From Endothia cerciana (taxonomy: Eukaryota; Ascomycota; Sordariomycetes; Diaporthales; Cryphonectriaceae), in assembly GCA_026119935.1 (NCBI GenBank), contig JALRMH010000007.1:549097-613096 (forward strand): a stretch of DNA of 64,000 nucleotides, read 5' to 3'. Position numbers and translations under genes: made by a program. Below the pieces are notes generated by a model. The model worked only from the letters and a program-made list of their open reading frames with translations, ran no database searches and was not told the DNA's origin. Numbering within the stretch: the first letter of the stretch is position 1; the number at the start of each line of letters is the position of its first letter. Shown here in pieces: positions 21,282 through 32,571 of the stretch.

Positions 21282-21897
21282 AGTTGCGGTATTGCCTGTG
21301 GATCTGCTTCCGGGCTTGATGGCTCGTTCGATCGTTCGAGCGGACGGGACAAGATCCGAGGTGGTTCTAGGTATCGAGGAGTTGATCGCTGGGCCGAAAG
21401 GGACTCGGACCTCGTAGGTGGATGGATGTTCGATTGGAGATCGTTTGGTAGGTTGGCTGGGCTGAAACTGGGTAGGGTGTCCGGAGTAGGTTGTTGAAGA
21501 TAAGGCAAGCCGGAGGGAACTCCTATTTCCATTGAAAGCGGCCGTTGGGAACACACCGGCCCGCAGCCTGCCGCCACATCCCATCAATACAACTGTATGT
21601 ACTGTGCTATGTCAGTACCCCTCCAAGACCCACTGCTTTACACTGCGTCACATGCACCTCGCAGCGGCTGGCGAGCCTACTGGGATTCTACGCCTAAGCA
21701 GGCGCTAACCACCTGGGGCAGCCCTCGCAACTCACACCCCTGTATTTGCAGCACCTTTGTAGTCATGACGGTGAGCCACGCCGAGACAGTGATATCACTT
21801 GGCTTATAACCAACAGACTTTGGCTGCGCGAGGCGACCTTCGGTCCAGACCGGTGAGAATCTGAAGACCGACCATCTCAGGTCACCCAGCAGCCAAG
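21282..21897. promoter_or_regulatory. Shared promoter region of YKT6 and SLH1
   Basis: 616 bp between divergent starts. No distinct motif was identified. The SLH1 leader just before its ATG is AG-rich (CAGCAGCCAAG). Confidence 0.5.
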
Positions 21898-24800
21898 ATG
21901 TCCCCCCCCTCACCCTCAGTGACAGAAGCAGAGGCTCAGTGGCTGGCCCAGGTCGCCGCCATGAAGGCAGCCATCGCCGAACTCAGACTGCCAGATGGGA
22001 CAGCAAACGGCGAAAGCGCGGTCAATAGCGAGGAGGAAGACGGCGGCTCTGACCTTTTGAGTTCCGCCAGTGGAGGTGCCCATGATGTATGGGACTTCAT
22101 ATCTGACTCTGAGCTTGAGGAGCTGGGTCTCGACAGCGGCGACCTGACGGACGGAACAGACGGCCTTGATCAAGAACCACCATACGGGCCTCAGTGGGTT
22201 TCCACAAAGTGCATCGAGGTAGCGCTGCACAGGGATGGACTTCCCGCCGAGACCCTTCAGGAACAGATTCTCGAGGCGCTGCGGTCAACCCAGCAGGAAG
22301 GCCAGCTACAGTCCCTACTCACGGATCTCGTCGGCTTCGATGACCTGGACTTCGTCATCGAGCTCATCTCTCACCGAGAAGAGATCACGGCTGCCATGGA
22401 ACAAGCGACGAGACCAGACCTCAATGAGCAACCCACAGGACGTCTGCTTACAAAGGCGGAGAGGGAAGAGAATCTCCGGCGTCAGGACTTTCGTCACAAG
22501 AACGCTGCTCTCGCGCAGAGCACTTCCAGAGAGCCGCAATATCCCCACGTCTACAGGACTTTCGCTGCTGGAAACTCTCTGAGTCATGCTGGAAAGAAGT
22601 ACGCTCTTCCTACTGGCAGTGAGAGACTTCAATTCGATAAGTATGAGGAGTACGCCATCCCGGCCGGAAAGCCCGGAGGTTTATGGCCCGGCCAGAAAAT
22701 TGTTGATATCAAGGACATGGACGGACTCTGCCGGAAAACCTTCAAGGGGTACAAGACTCTGAATCGCATGCAGAGCCTGGTCTACCCAGTGGCATACAAG
22801 TCCAGCGAGAACATGCTCATCTGTGCCCCGACTGGTGCTGTAAGTTGTGGCATCTCAGGGTGCGCGCGGACGGTTTGCTAATGAGGACCAGGGTAAAACC
22901 GACGCTGCAATGCTGACTATCCTGCACACTATTGCTCAGTACCTGGAGCCGAACCCGTTCACAGATCATGCCGCAATAGATTTTGCTGTTGACTTTGACG
23001 ACTTCAAAATCGTCTATGTGGCACCTATGAAAGCCCTCGCCGCCGAGATCACCGACAAACTGGGGCGTCGTCTGGCATGGCTCGGCATCCGCTGCCGCGA
23101 ATACACCGGCGACATGCATTTGACTAAAGCCGAGATCGTCTCGACTCAGATCATCGTGACCACCCCTGAGAAGTGGGACGTGGTGACAAGGAAAGGAACT
23201 GGCGATACCGAGCTCGTTCAGAAGGTCCGACTCTTGATCATTGATGAGGTACATATGCTTCACGACGAGCGGGGCGCTGTGCTGGAGTCACTCGTCGCCC
23301 GCACAGAGCGACAGGTCGAGAGTACCCAGTCCTTGATCAGGATTGTGGGCCTCAGTGCCACCCTTCCGAATTATATCGATGTGGCCGATTTCCTCAAGGT
23401 CAACAGATATGCTGGTCTGTTCTACTTTGATGCGTCGTTCCGTCCAGTGCCGCTGGAACAGCATTTCATAGGTGTCAAGGGGAAAGCTGGAACTAAGCAG
23501 TCCAGAGAAAACCTAGATCAGGTGGCCTTCGAGAAGGTCAGAGAGATGCTGGAGCGGGATCACCAAGTCATGGTCTTTGTTCACTCCAGGAGAGATACGA
23601 CCGCGACAGCCAAGATGCTTTACGACAAAGCAATTGATGAGGTCTGCGTTGATCTCTTCGACCCATCTACTCACCCGAAGTATGACAACGCTGTCAGAGA
23701 CATGAAATCCTGCAAAGCTAAGGAACTGCGAGACCTCTTACCCAAAGGCCTAGGTGTTCACCATGCCGGTATGGCGAGAGCTGACCGAAATCTGATGGAG
23801 CGGCTGTTCGGAGAAGGCGTCCTCAAGGTGCTCTGCTGTACGGCCACCCTGGCCTGGGGAGTCAATCTGCCAGCTGCGGCCGTGGTCATCAAGGGCACTC
23901 AGGTCTATAGTGCCCAAGACGGCAAATTTGTCGACCTTGGCATCCTCGACGTGCTGCAGATTTTCGGACGTGCTGGTCGGCCACAATTTGAGGATACTGG
24001 TATCGGCATGATCTGCACCACTCAGGACAAGCTTTCCCACTACCTCACTGCCGTCACGGATCAATTGCCCATCGAATCCAAGTTCTCAACGAAGCTGGTG
24101 GACAACCTGAATGCAGAGACCGCACTGGGCACCGTGACCTCCATTCCCGAGGCAGTACAGTGGATCGGATACTCGTATCTGTTTGTTCGCATGAGGAGAA
24201 ACCCAATGGCTTACGGTATCGACTGGGCCGAGTTCCAGGACGATCCCTCGCTTGTGCAGCGACGCCGACAGCTTGCCATCCAGGCTGCTAGGACACTCCA
24301 GCAAAGTCAGATGATCATATTCAACGAAACGACAGAGGAGCTTCGCAGCAAGGATATTGGCCGTATCGCCAGTCAGTACTACATCTTGCACACGAGCATC
24401 CAGGTTTTCAACACCATGATGCGGCCTTTTGCCACGGAGGCCGACATCCTCAAGATGATTGCGATGAGTGGCGAATTTGACAACATACAATCAAGAGACA
24501 GCGAGAGCAAGGAGTTGACCAGAATGAAAGACAACAAAGCTGCCGTGCCTTGTCAGGTCGGTGGAGGTATCGATCAGCCCCAAACCAAGACGAACATCCT
24601 CCTTCAAGCCTACATCTCCAAGGTGCAGCCCGAAGATTTTGCTTTGACAAATGATCTTAATTACGTGGCCCGGCAGGCCGGTCGAATTTGCCGGGCACTG
24701 TTCATGATCGCGTTGAACAGGAGATGGGGCCACCAATGCCTGGTGCTCTTAACGCTGGCCAAGTCTATCGAGAAACGCGTTTGGCCATTCCAACATCCGC

Positions 24801-27800
24801 TTCATCAGTTTGAGTTGGCCAAACCGATTTTGAACCAGCTTGATGCCAAAGACTCTCTCACAGTCGAGGCCATGCGGGACATGGAGCCGGCTGAGATAGG
24901 AGGGCTGGTCCACAACCACAGCGCCGGGAACAAAATTGCCAAAATTCTTGACAACTTTCCGACTGTCAGCGTGGAGGCTGAAATTGCTCCCTTGAACCGC
25001 GCCGTCCTGCGAGTCAAGCTCTACATCATTCCTGACTTCCGCTGGAACGATCACATTCACGGTACCTCAGAGTCATATTACATCTGGGTTGAGAACTCTG
25101 AAACGTCCGAGATCTACCACCACGAGTTCTTTCTCCTGAACCGCCGGAAGTTGCACGATGACCACGAGCTCAATTTCACGATCCCGCTGTCTGACCCTCT
25201 ACCGAACCAGATCTATGTTCGCGCTGTCTCGGACAGATGGCTGGGAGCTGAAACTGTCACGCCTGTCTCGTTCCAGCACTTGATCAGACCGGACACGGAG
25301 AGCATCTACACGGATCTTCTCAATCTACAACCCCTACCGATTTCAGCGCTCAAGAATCCTGGGCTGGAAGAGATCTATGCGAAGCGCTTCCAGTTCTTCA
25401 ACCCCATGCAGACTCAGATTTTCCACACTCTCTACCACACGCCGGCGAACGTGCTGCTGGGCTCCCCGACTGGAAGTGGTAAGACGGTCGCTGCAGAGCT
25501 GGCGATGTGGTGGGCCTTCCGAGATAAACCAGGTTCCAAGGTTGTCTATATTGCACCTATGAAAGCCCTGGTCCGAGAGCGTGTCAAGGATTGGGGGGCT
25601 CGGCTGGCCAGGCCTCTTGGTTTGAAGCTGGTAGAGTTGACCGGTGACAATACCCCAGACACCAGGACCATCAAGGATGCGGATATCATCATCACCACGC
25701 CTGAGAAGTGGGATGGTATTTCCAGGAGCTGGCAGACCAGAGGCTATGTCCGTCAAGTCAGTCTTGTCATCATTGATGAGATCCACCTCCTGGCTGGAGA
25801 TCGTGGTCCCATTCTTGAGATCATTGTCTCGCGTATGAATTATATCGCGGCGTCTACCAAGAACTCAGTCAGACTTCTGGGAATGTCGACAGCTTGCGCC
25901 AATGCTACCGACCTCGGCAACTGGCTCGGTGTGAAAGAGGGACTGTTCAACTTCAGGCACTCTGTCCGCCCCGTACCACTGGAGCTCTACATTGATGGGT
26001 TCCCAGAGGTTAGGGGCTTCTGTCCGCTGATGCAGTCCATGAACAGGCCAACTTTCTTGGCCGTCAAGAACCACAGCCCCGACAAGCCAGTCATAGTCTT
26101 CGTGCCATCGCGAAGGCAAACGCGTCTAACAGCCAAAGACCTGATAAACTTCTGCGGCTTGGAAGACAACCCGAGGCGGTTCCTGAACATGGAAGAAGAC
26201 GATCTCCAGCTCAATCTTGCTAGAGTCAAGGACGATGCTTTGAAGGAAGCCATCAGTTTTGGCATCGGTCTTCACCATGCCGGTCTGGTCGAGTCTGATC
26301 GACAGCTTGCTGAGGAGCTGTTCCTGAACAACAAGATCCAAATCCTCGTGGCGACTAGCACGCTGGCCTGGGGTGTCAATCTCCCTGCCCACCTGGTTGT
26401 CGTCAAAGGAACGCAGTTCTACGACGCCAAGATCGAGGGGTACAAGGATATGGACCTGACCGACGTCCTTCAGATGCTCGGCCGTGCGGGACGGCCACAG
26501 TTCGATAACTCAGGTGTGGCGCGTATCTTCACCCAAGACGCGAAGAAGGATTTCTACAAGCACTTCTTGCATACTGGCTTTCCTGTTGAGTCATCCTTGC
26601 ACACCGTGCTTGACAACCATCTCTGCGCTGAAATCTCGGCCGAGACCATTGTCACTAAGCAAGACGCCCTGGACTACTTGACCTGGACGTTCTTCTTCCG
26701 GAGACTGCACAAGAATCCGTCCTATTATGGACTCGAAATTTCAGCAGAGGATCATAGCAGCGTGGCTGCCCAGCAACTGGCCAATGATTATATGATCGAG
26801 ATGGTCGACAAGTCACTGAACGAGCTGGCTGATTCCAAGTGTGTGGAGGTCTTCCCCAACGGCGACGTCGATCCGACTCCCTTTGGCAAGATCATGAGTT
26901 ACTACTATCTGTCCCACAAGACCATCCGCTATCTGACTCGGCACACCAAGGCGCAGGCCTCATTCCTCGACGTCCTGACTTGGATGTGCCGCGCAACAGA
27001 GTACGATGAATTACCTGTTCGCCACAATGAGGACTTGATCAATGCCGAGCTTTCCCACAACCTTACCTTCCCTGGCACATCCTTTGGTCTGCCGATGTGG
27101 GATCCCCATGTCAAGGCCTTTCTTCTGCTCCAGGCACACATGTCCCGGGTATCTCTTCCGATTACCGATTACGTCGGTGACCAAACCAGCGTGCTGGATC
27201 AGGCGATTCGTATCATCCAGGCCTCCATCGATGTCCTCACCGAGTTAGGCTACCTCACCAGCGTATTGCAGACGATATCACTTCTCCAATGCGTCAAGTC
27301 CGCCCGCTGGCCAACCGAACCGCCACTGTCGATCTTGCCAGGCGTCGACGCCGAGAAGACCAAGGACAAGACGACACCGCAGCAGCTGAGCGCTATGAAC
27401 CAGGGACAGATGACGAAGCTTGCTCGAAGCTTGAACGTCCCGCAGGGCACGCAGCAGCGCTTCCTCCGCGCCGCCTCGACCCTACCAAACGTCGCTGTCA
27501 GCGTGGACGATATCACCTTCCACTCAATGACCGTCACGCTTAAACGCCTCAACCCCCTCGTCGAGCGCGATGCGCGCATCTACGCCCCGCGCTTCCCAAA
27601 GCCGCAAAACGAAGGGTGGTTTGTCGTCGTGGGCGACCTGGCAAGGGATGAGGTGTACGCCATCAAGCGGGTGAGCTGGGCGCAAGGCCCAGGGAGAGGT
27701 GCGAATGTCGGGTCGAGGCCGTCTGCGAGGGCGAGTGTGAAGTTGCCGGAGGAGAACGCGGGGCAGAAAAGGAAGGTCGACGTGCTGGTGCTGAGTGATG

Positions 27801-27904
27801 GGTTACTGGGGCTGCAGTACCAGGTCATGGGTGTGGACATCCCGGAGAGGCCGGTGGTGGATGATGATGTAGCCCAGTTCAAGGCACTGGCTGCGTCTTC
27901 CTGA
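21898..27904 (+). CDS. SLH1: Ski2-like RNA helicase Slh1 (ASCC3 homologue)
   Basis: Two exons, 21898-22839 and 22892-27904 (intron GTAAGT...CAG with branch point TGCTAAT), give 1984 residues; yeast Slh1 has 1967. Slh1/ASCC3 is the ATPase of the RQC-trigger complex that splits collided ribosomes. Two tandem helicase cassettes are evident. Cassette 1 has APTGAGKTDAA (about 308-318, rebuilt across the intron), TTPEKWD, IIDEVHML (about 430), GLSATLPNY and a Sec63 domain. Cassette 2 has GSPTGSGKT (about 1172), IIDEIHLL (about 1275), QMLGRAGRPQFD and a second Sec63 domain. In cassette 2 the SAT motif is MSTACANA instead of LSATLPN. Length and the FYFD/FRPVPLEQ region favour Slh1 over Brr2. The N-terminal 280 residues are acidic. 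Confidence 0.94.
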
Positions 27905-28779
27905 ACCCTCTGGGTACGACGGGGTGTTCTGATGTGGACTGTGCAGAACGGCTACGTCTTCGCCTAAACAAGAACCTCTCCTGCCCAGTTAACCGCGAGA
28001 CGATGCGTTCGCAACTCGGGCATGTAAGGAATGGATAAGCTTGCTCAGGACGTTTCAAATGAGGACAATTTCAACGGGAACGTCACGGCACTCGGGCACT
28101 CAATCCTCCGCTGTCCATGATGGTATAGCGAGCATATAAGCCTCGAGAGCGCTTTTGAAGACTTGCAGCTGCCTGCGAAAAGGCCAGCACTGAACGGCAG
28201 CGAAAGACTGAGTTTCTAGGCGCGCGGCCGGACCCTGCCATCATATCGCTCCTTGGCCTCACCCATGGGCTCCGCCGGTGATGCGCGTAAAATTTCAGAG
28301 GAAGAAACCCGGTAAGACGAAGATATGTCGGTGAAACACAGCCGCGATGAGTCTGCTGTAGGATTAGCTTACACCAGCTAGCGCGCAGTCCCACCCGCAG
28401 AGGACAGCCGTTCAATCCTCAGCCGCGCTTTGTTTGATCTTGCTCCGCTGGTTACTGTATGACGCTGGGGGTGACACGCACTTCCCAGCTACGACCCCGC
28501 CAACCTGCACTCGGGCTCGCCCACTGAATTTCTTCTGCTTCTTCTTCTTCTTCTTCGTCTTCTCCTCCTCCTCCTCCTTCTTTTTCTTGAAGAGCCACAT
28601 GGACATTTCAAAAGCCTAGACCAGCTGCAGACACCCGTGCCTGAATCCTGCCGGGATCCTTCTTCGTCTGGGTCACCAAAGACCACTGTTAGTTGACACC
28701 TCCCGTGGCGCACACCGCCGCAGCGTGGTGAACCTGGAGCCTCTTCGAACCCGCCCTGGTTCTGTCAACACGAGCCACG
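27905..28779. other. Intergenic, SLH1 3' flank and P450 promoter
   Basis: 875 bp without a recognised gene. A pyrimidine-rich (CTT)n/(CTC)n tract occupies 28530-28588, about 190 bp before the P450 start. Confidence 0.55.
28530..28588. repeat. (CTT)n/(CTC)n pyrimidine tract
   Basis: About 59 nt, almost purely pyrimidine on the plus strand, upstream of the P450. Such mirror-like tracts can be promoter elements in fungi; this is inference. Confidence 0.85.
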
Positions 28780-30444
28780 ATGGCAAACACCGCCTTCCTC
28801 GCCGCGCCAGCCGCGGTGCTCGCCCTCCTCGCCCTCACCTGGCTCTTCACGAACGTGCGCTACCACCTCGCACTGCGCAGGGGAGGTGCCGTGCGGGAGC
28901 CCGCACAGATCCCCTACGTGGTCCCATGGCTGGGCTCGTCGCGCTCATTCCTCACGCCGCGGCCCGGGGCCTTCTACGCAAAGCTGTTCTCGCGGCACCC
29001 CCGCGAGGCCGGCGCGTGCACCGTGCTGCTGGGCGGGCAGCACATACACCTGCTCAACGCGACGACGGCGGTGCAGGCCATGTTCAAGCTGAAGTCGAGC
29101 GTCGCGAACAGGGCGTCCTTTGACGGCATCGTGATGATGCAGTGCTGCGGGATGAGCACCGAGGACCACGCCAAGTATTCTAAGGTGAGCGACAGGCAGA
29201 ATCAGCTCAGCCATGAGTATCTGCTGAGGCAGAGCAGCGCCAACGAGCTGGCGCGGGAGTTCGTCCAGTGCTTTGGGAGGGTCCTCAGGGCCGAATGCCA
29301 GGCCATCCAGCGGGGAACCAACCCGGAGACGGAGGTGGACCTTTACGCGTGGCTCCGGCGTCTCCAGTTCGGGGCCTCCTGCAACGCCTTCATGGGGGAC
29401 CGGATCCAGGAGGCATATCCGGAATTCTATAAAGACTTCAACACCTGGGACCGCGGGTTCCTCGACCTATTCTTCGGACTGCCCAGGATCATGGCGCCCA
29501 CGGTGTACGCAGCGCGGGACAGGGCCGTCGACGGCGTCACGAGGTGGATCAACGCCGTGGACCGGGAGACGGCGGGCGCGGTCCCGGACCCGCACGTCCC
29601 GGAGGCGGCGTGGGAGCCCAACTGGGGCAGCCGCGTCCTGCGCGCCCGGCAGGCCCTGTGGTGCTCCGCAGGGATGAGCCCGCGGGCGCGGGCGAGCATG
29701 GAGCTGGGCTTCGTGTTCGGCCTGAACTCCAACGCCATCCCCATCACCAGCTGGATACTGATGCACATCCTCGACCCGAGGAAGCCCGGCCTGCTCGCCC
29801 GGGTGCTCGTGGAGCTCCGACAGGTCGCGACCACGGGCCCCGACGGCGCCATCGACCTGGACATCCCGAGACTGTCCGGCTCGCCGCTGCTGCAGAGCCT
29901 GTTCCACGAGACGCTCCGGCTCTACACCGACGTGCTCGTCACGCGGGAGCTGTTCGAGGACGTGAGGCTCCCGCTCGACGACAGCGAGGACTCGCCGCGG
30001 TGGCTGCAGCTCAGGAAAGGGAGCAGGATGCTGTCCCCCTCGCTGATGAGCCACTGGGACCCCAACAACTTCGCCGACCCCCCGGCCGACGTGTTCTGCC
30101 CGGAGCGCTTCCTGGTGCAGGCGGACCCGGAGAAGGAGAAGGAGAAGGAGAAGGAGAAGGACAAGGACGCGGGCGGTTACGTGTTCAGCACCGCGGCGGA
30201 CGGGGGCAGGATGTGGCCGTGGGGAGGGGGCAGGACGATGTGCCCGGGCAGGCTCTTTGCAAAGCAGGAGGTCCTGGCCGCCGTAGCCCTGGTACTGCTC
30301 TCGTTCGACGTCGCGCCCGCGGACGAGAAGTCTTATAGGATTCCCGGGTTCGCCAATGCGAAACCCGGGACTGCTGGGCTTGTGCCCGGTGGTGACGTGA
30401 AGGTCTGCCTCAAGCCGAGGACACAAGCAAAGGCAAGTGAGTAA
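28780..30444 (+). CDS. Cytochrome P450 (CYP7/CYP8-like fungal type)
   Basis: A single exon of 554 residues. An N-terminal membrane anchor (about 5-25, AVLALLALTWLF) suggests an ER enzyme. K-helix ETLR (about 377), CPERF and the heme loop WPWGGGRTMCPGR with Cys488 as axial ligand are intact. The I-helix region reads GLNSNAIPITSW, so the usual A/GGx(D/E)T(T/S) is replaced by Asn-containing residues, recalling the CYP7A/CYP8A (prostacyclin synthase) group. A run of alternating Glu and Lys (about 450-462), from (GAGAAG)n, sits in a surface loop before the heme region. The substrate is unknown. No polyketide, peptide or terpene synthase is nearby, so no cluster is claimed. Confidence 0.9.
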   Translation: MANTAFLAAPAAVLALLALTWLFTNVRYHLALRRGGAVREPAQIPYVVPWLGSSRSFLTPRPGAFYAKLFSRHPREAGACTVLLGGQHIHLLNATTAVQAMFKLKSSVANRASFDGIVMMQCCGMSTEDHAKYSKVSDRQNQLSHEYLLRQSSANELAREFVQCFGRVLRAECQAIQRGTNPETEVDLYAWLRRLQFGASCNAFMGDRIQEAYPEFYKDFNTWDRGFLDLFFGLPRIMAPTVYAARDRAVDGVTRWINAVDRETAGAVPDPHVPEAAWEPNWGSRVLRARQALWCSAGMSPRARASMELGFVFGLNSNAIPITSWILMHILDPRKPGLLARVLVELRQVATTGPDGAIDLDIPRLSGSPLLQSLFHETLRLYTDVLVTRELFEDVRLPLDDSEDSPRWLQLRKGSRMLSPSLMSHWDPNNFADPPADVFCPERFLVQADPEKEKEKEKEKDKDAGGYVFSTAADGGRMWPWGGGRTMCPGRLFAKQEVLAAVALVLLSFDVAPADEKSYRIPGFANAKPGTAGLVPGGDVKVCLKPRTQAKASE

Positions 30445-31373
30445 TCTGGGGCTACTCACTGGGCGTTTGTCTGATTTCGGGTCTATGTCCATAGAAGGAT
30501 TGCACTTTCATATGCGTGCGACTCTAGACACATCAGGATAATAAGCAATATTATTGATACCTCTCTCAACCTCACTCTTCCTGAGCCCATGGTGGGAAAA
30601 GGATCAATGGATCTTGTATTTTCCACTTCTTACACTGACAATGTTATGCTGACGAAGGTGTCTTTAGTCTTGGAGGTCAGAGAGAAGCTGACCTAGAGCT
30701 GCAGCAAGACCTGAGGAGGCGGTCCGGGAATTTGAAGACCCTGGAGGTTTTGGACCACGGCCTGCCTGACATGCTATGGAATTCTCTCAGTAATGAAACG
30801 GAGGTTGTGAAGCAATCCTGAGAAGGTTCAAGCGAAGGAGGTCCGTGTGCAATCCAAGCTATACGAGAACGGCGGGTCTGTACTCGGTAACTGTAAGGCT
30901 CATCGGATAAGTAGTCGAGAGACCGTTAGCTCGGGAAACCTCATGCCGTGCAATCTTAGCGCACCCAAAAAGGACTCCGAGGGTGAGGGAGAAAATTTCT
31001 GGCCGTAGGTATGAAGACTTCCCGACTTTGTTAAGACTTGCTTCGGTTGGGGGGCCTGTCAGCCTGCACATGACTCTTGGCTATTGAGGCTAGTATGACT
31101 TATATGCCCAATTCTTGTCGCGACAAACCGACTTGTTCAGCGTCTGAAATTGCATATGCGAGGCAAGCAAAAGTAACATGATGGGACAGACGTATTGTTT
31201 CATGCTGACTAGACCGCGGCGGACGTCCGTGTCTTTCTATCATATAGATTTGCCGTTGGGGTATCTCAATATTTCATAGTGCGCCGGGTTCCTCTTCTCG
31301 CCGTCGGCAAAGGAAGCCTCAAGCCAGTAGGTGCACTGATACGCCGGAACGTGGCAAACACTCATCAAAGCAC
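30445..31373. other. Convergent 3' flanks, no gene seen
   Basis: 929 bp between the P450 and the leftward G-patch gene. More AT-rich than the genes around it. No supported coding sequence. Confidence 0.55.
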
Positions 31374-32075
31374 CTAAGCGCCCTTACCCAGATACTTCTC
31401 CACATCAACCTTCCCAAAGATCTGCTGTTGCAGCCTGTCCGTCCTCTTGCGATCCTCAGCCGCCATCTTGCGCACCTTCTTGGCGTCAAGGAGTCTCGGC
31501 TTCTCCTTCTTCTTCACCTGGAAGTCCTTGGGAACAACCACCCCAATTCCTAAGGTGTCGTCCTTCGGCCTGGCTTTGATGGGACACTGAAGGCCCTGGC
31601 CCGCGGCTCCCAGCCCTAACCTGGAGTCGGGGTCCCATCCCTGGGCCTCCAGGACGGAAAGACCCATGCGGGATCGAACCACGGCTGATGGCGGGTGTGA
31701 ATGCGTGAGGCAGACTTGGTGTGCTATCGAGGCGTCGTGGTGACTGCCCTTGCCCTCCTTCTGCCAGCCATTTGCTGCCTGTGCTGCCTGAGATGACGCG
31801 ATGGGAAGTTTGCAAATCTCGCATACTTCTTCAGCATCCGCACCTTCGGTTTTCCCTGATTCCTGGGCATTGGATTCTGACTTCTTCAAGACCATACTCA
31901 AATAGAAGTCGCGGATCGACTGCCCCTGGGATCGCCCGTCTGCGCGATCGGCTGCAGACGGGTTCTCGGTTGACGCGGGCACGAACCTGATCTCTTTCCG
32001 CCTCAGGCCTGAGCCGAAGGGCCTCTTGTGTTGGAGTGGCACATCGTCGAAGCCGTCGTGCCCATCCTGCGACAT
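31374..32075 (-). CDS. G-patch domain protein (GPANK1-like)
   Basis: A single exon of 233 residues from the ATG at 32075. A G-patch-like region lies at about 140-185: VVRSRMGLSVLEAQGWDPDS followed by RLGLGAAGQG and a GIGVV block. The preceding IAHQVCLTHSH and a CEICKLP pair (about 85-92) match the arrangement in small fungal relatives of GPANK1. The C-terminus is Lys/Arg-rich. G-patch proteins typically bind and activate DEAH helicases or act in RNA processing; which partner is used here is unknown. It is divergent with the Env9-like SDR across 496 bp. Confidence 0.85.
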   Translation of the reverse strand: MSQDGHDGFDDVPLQHKRPFGSGLRRKEIRFVPASTENPSAADRADGRSQGQSIRDFYLSMVLKKSESNAQESGKTEGADAEEVCEICKLPIASSQAAQAANGWQKEGKGSHHDASIAHQVCLTHSHPPSAVVRSRMGLSVLEAQGWDPDSRLGLGAAGQGLQCPIKARPKDDTLGIGVVVPKDFQVKKKEKPRLLDAKKVRKMAAEDRKRTDRLQQQIFGKVDVEKYLGKGA

Positions 32076-32571
32076 CGCAGAGACCTAGCCCGACAGGATA
32101 GCGGCCACCCGCGCTCCTGTTGATATCTGCTTGCGTAGGCTTCCTCAGAAGTTCAGGCAGGCCTGTTTGTGTTCGGTCTGGTGTGGGAGGCAGAGTTGAG
32201 ATTGCGAGAATGCTTCCGAGATGGACCGAGTAGAGAGAGGGGAGGTTGCGCGCCACACGAGTGGCCAAACGGCGCCACAAGGCTCGGCAGCAGCCGAGGT
32301 CGGGTCAGGGCCCCCCCTGAAAGCTGACAAGGCTCTACCGATCCTAGAACCCACCGACGCAGGCCTTACTGTGTACACATGGAGGCTCCCAGAGCTTGCT
32401 TGTCCTTTTCCATTTGCAGGCAGTCAGCCAGCCCCCTTTTCGTCCTCGACAGCAAGACCTCAACCACCTACCTGCTCGCGACTGCAATAACACGACCCCA
32501 CGACATGCTGCCGTGACCACGGTTCTGCCTTTCACCATCCCCCTCCGCCGCAATCGAATCGTTCCCTCACA
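32076..32571. promoter_or_regulatory. Divergent promoter region, G-patch gene / SDR
   Basis: 496 bp between divergent starts. The SDR-proximal part is rich in pyrimidines and CACGAC/CCACC words. No TATA box is clear. Confidence 0.45.
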
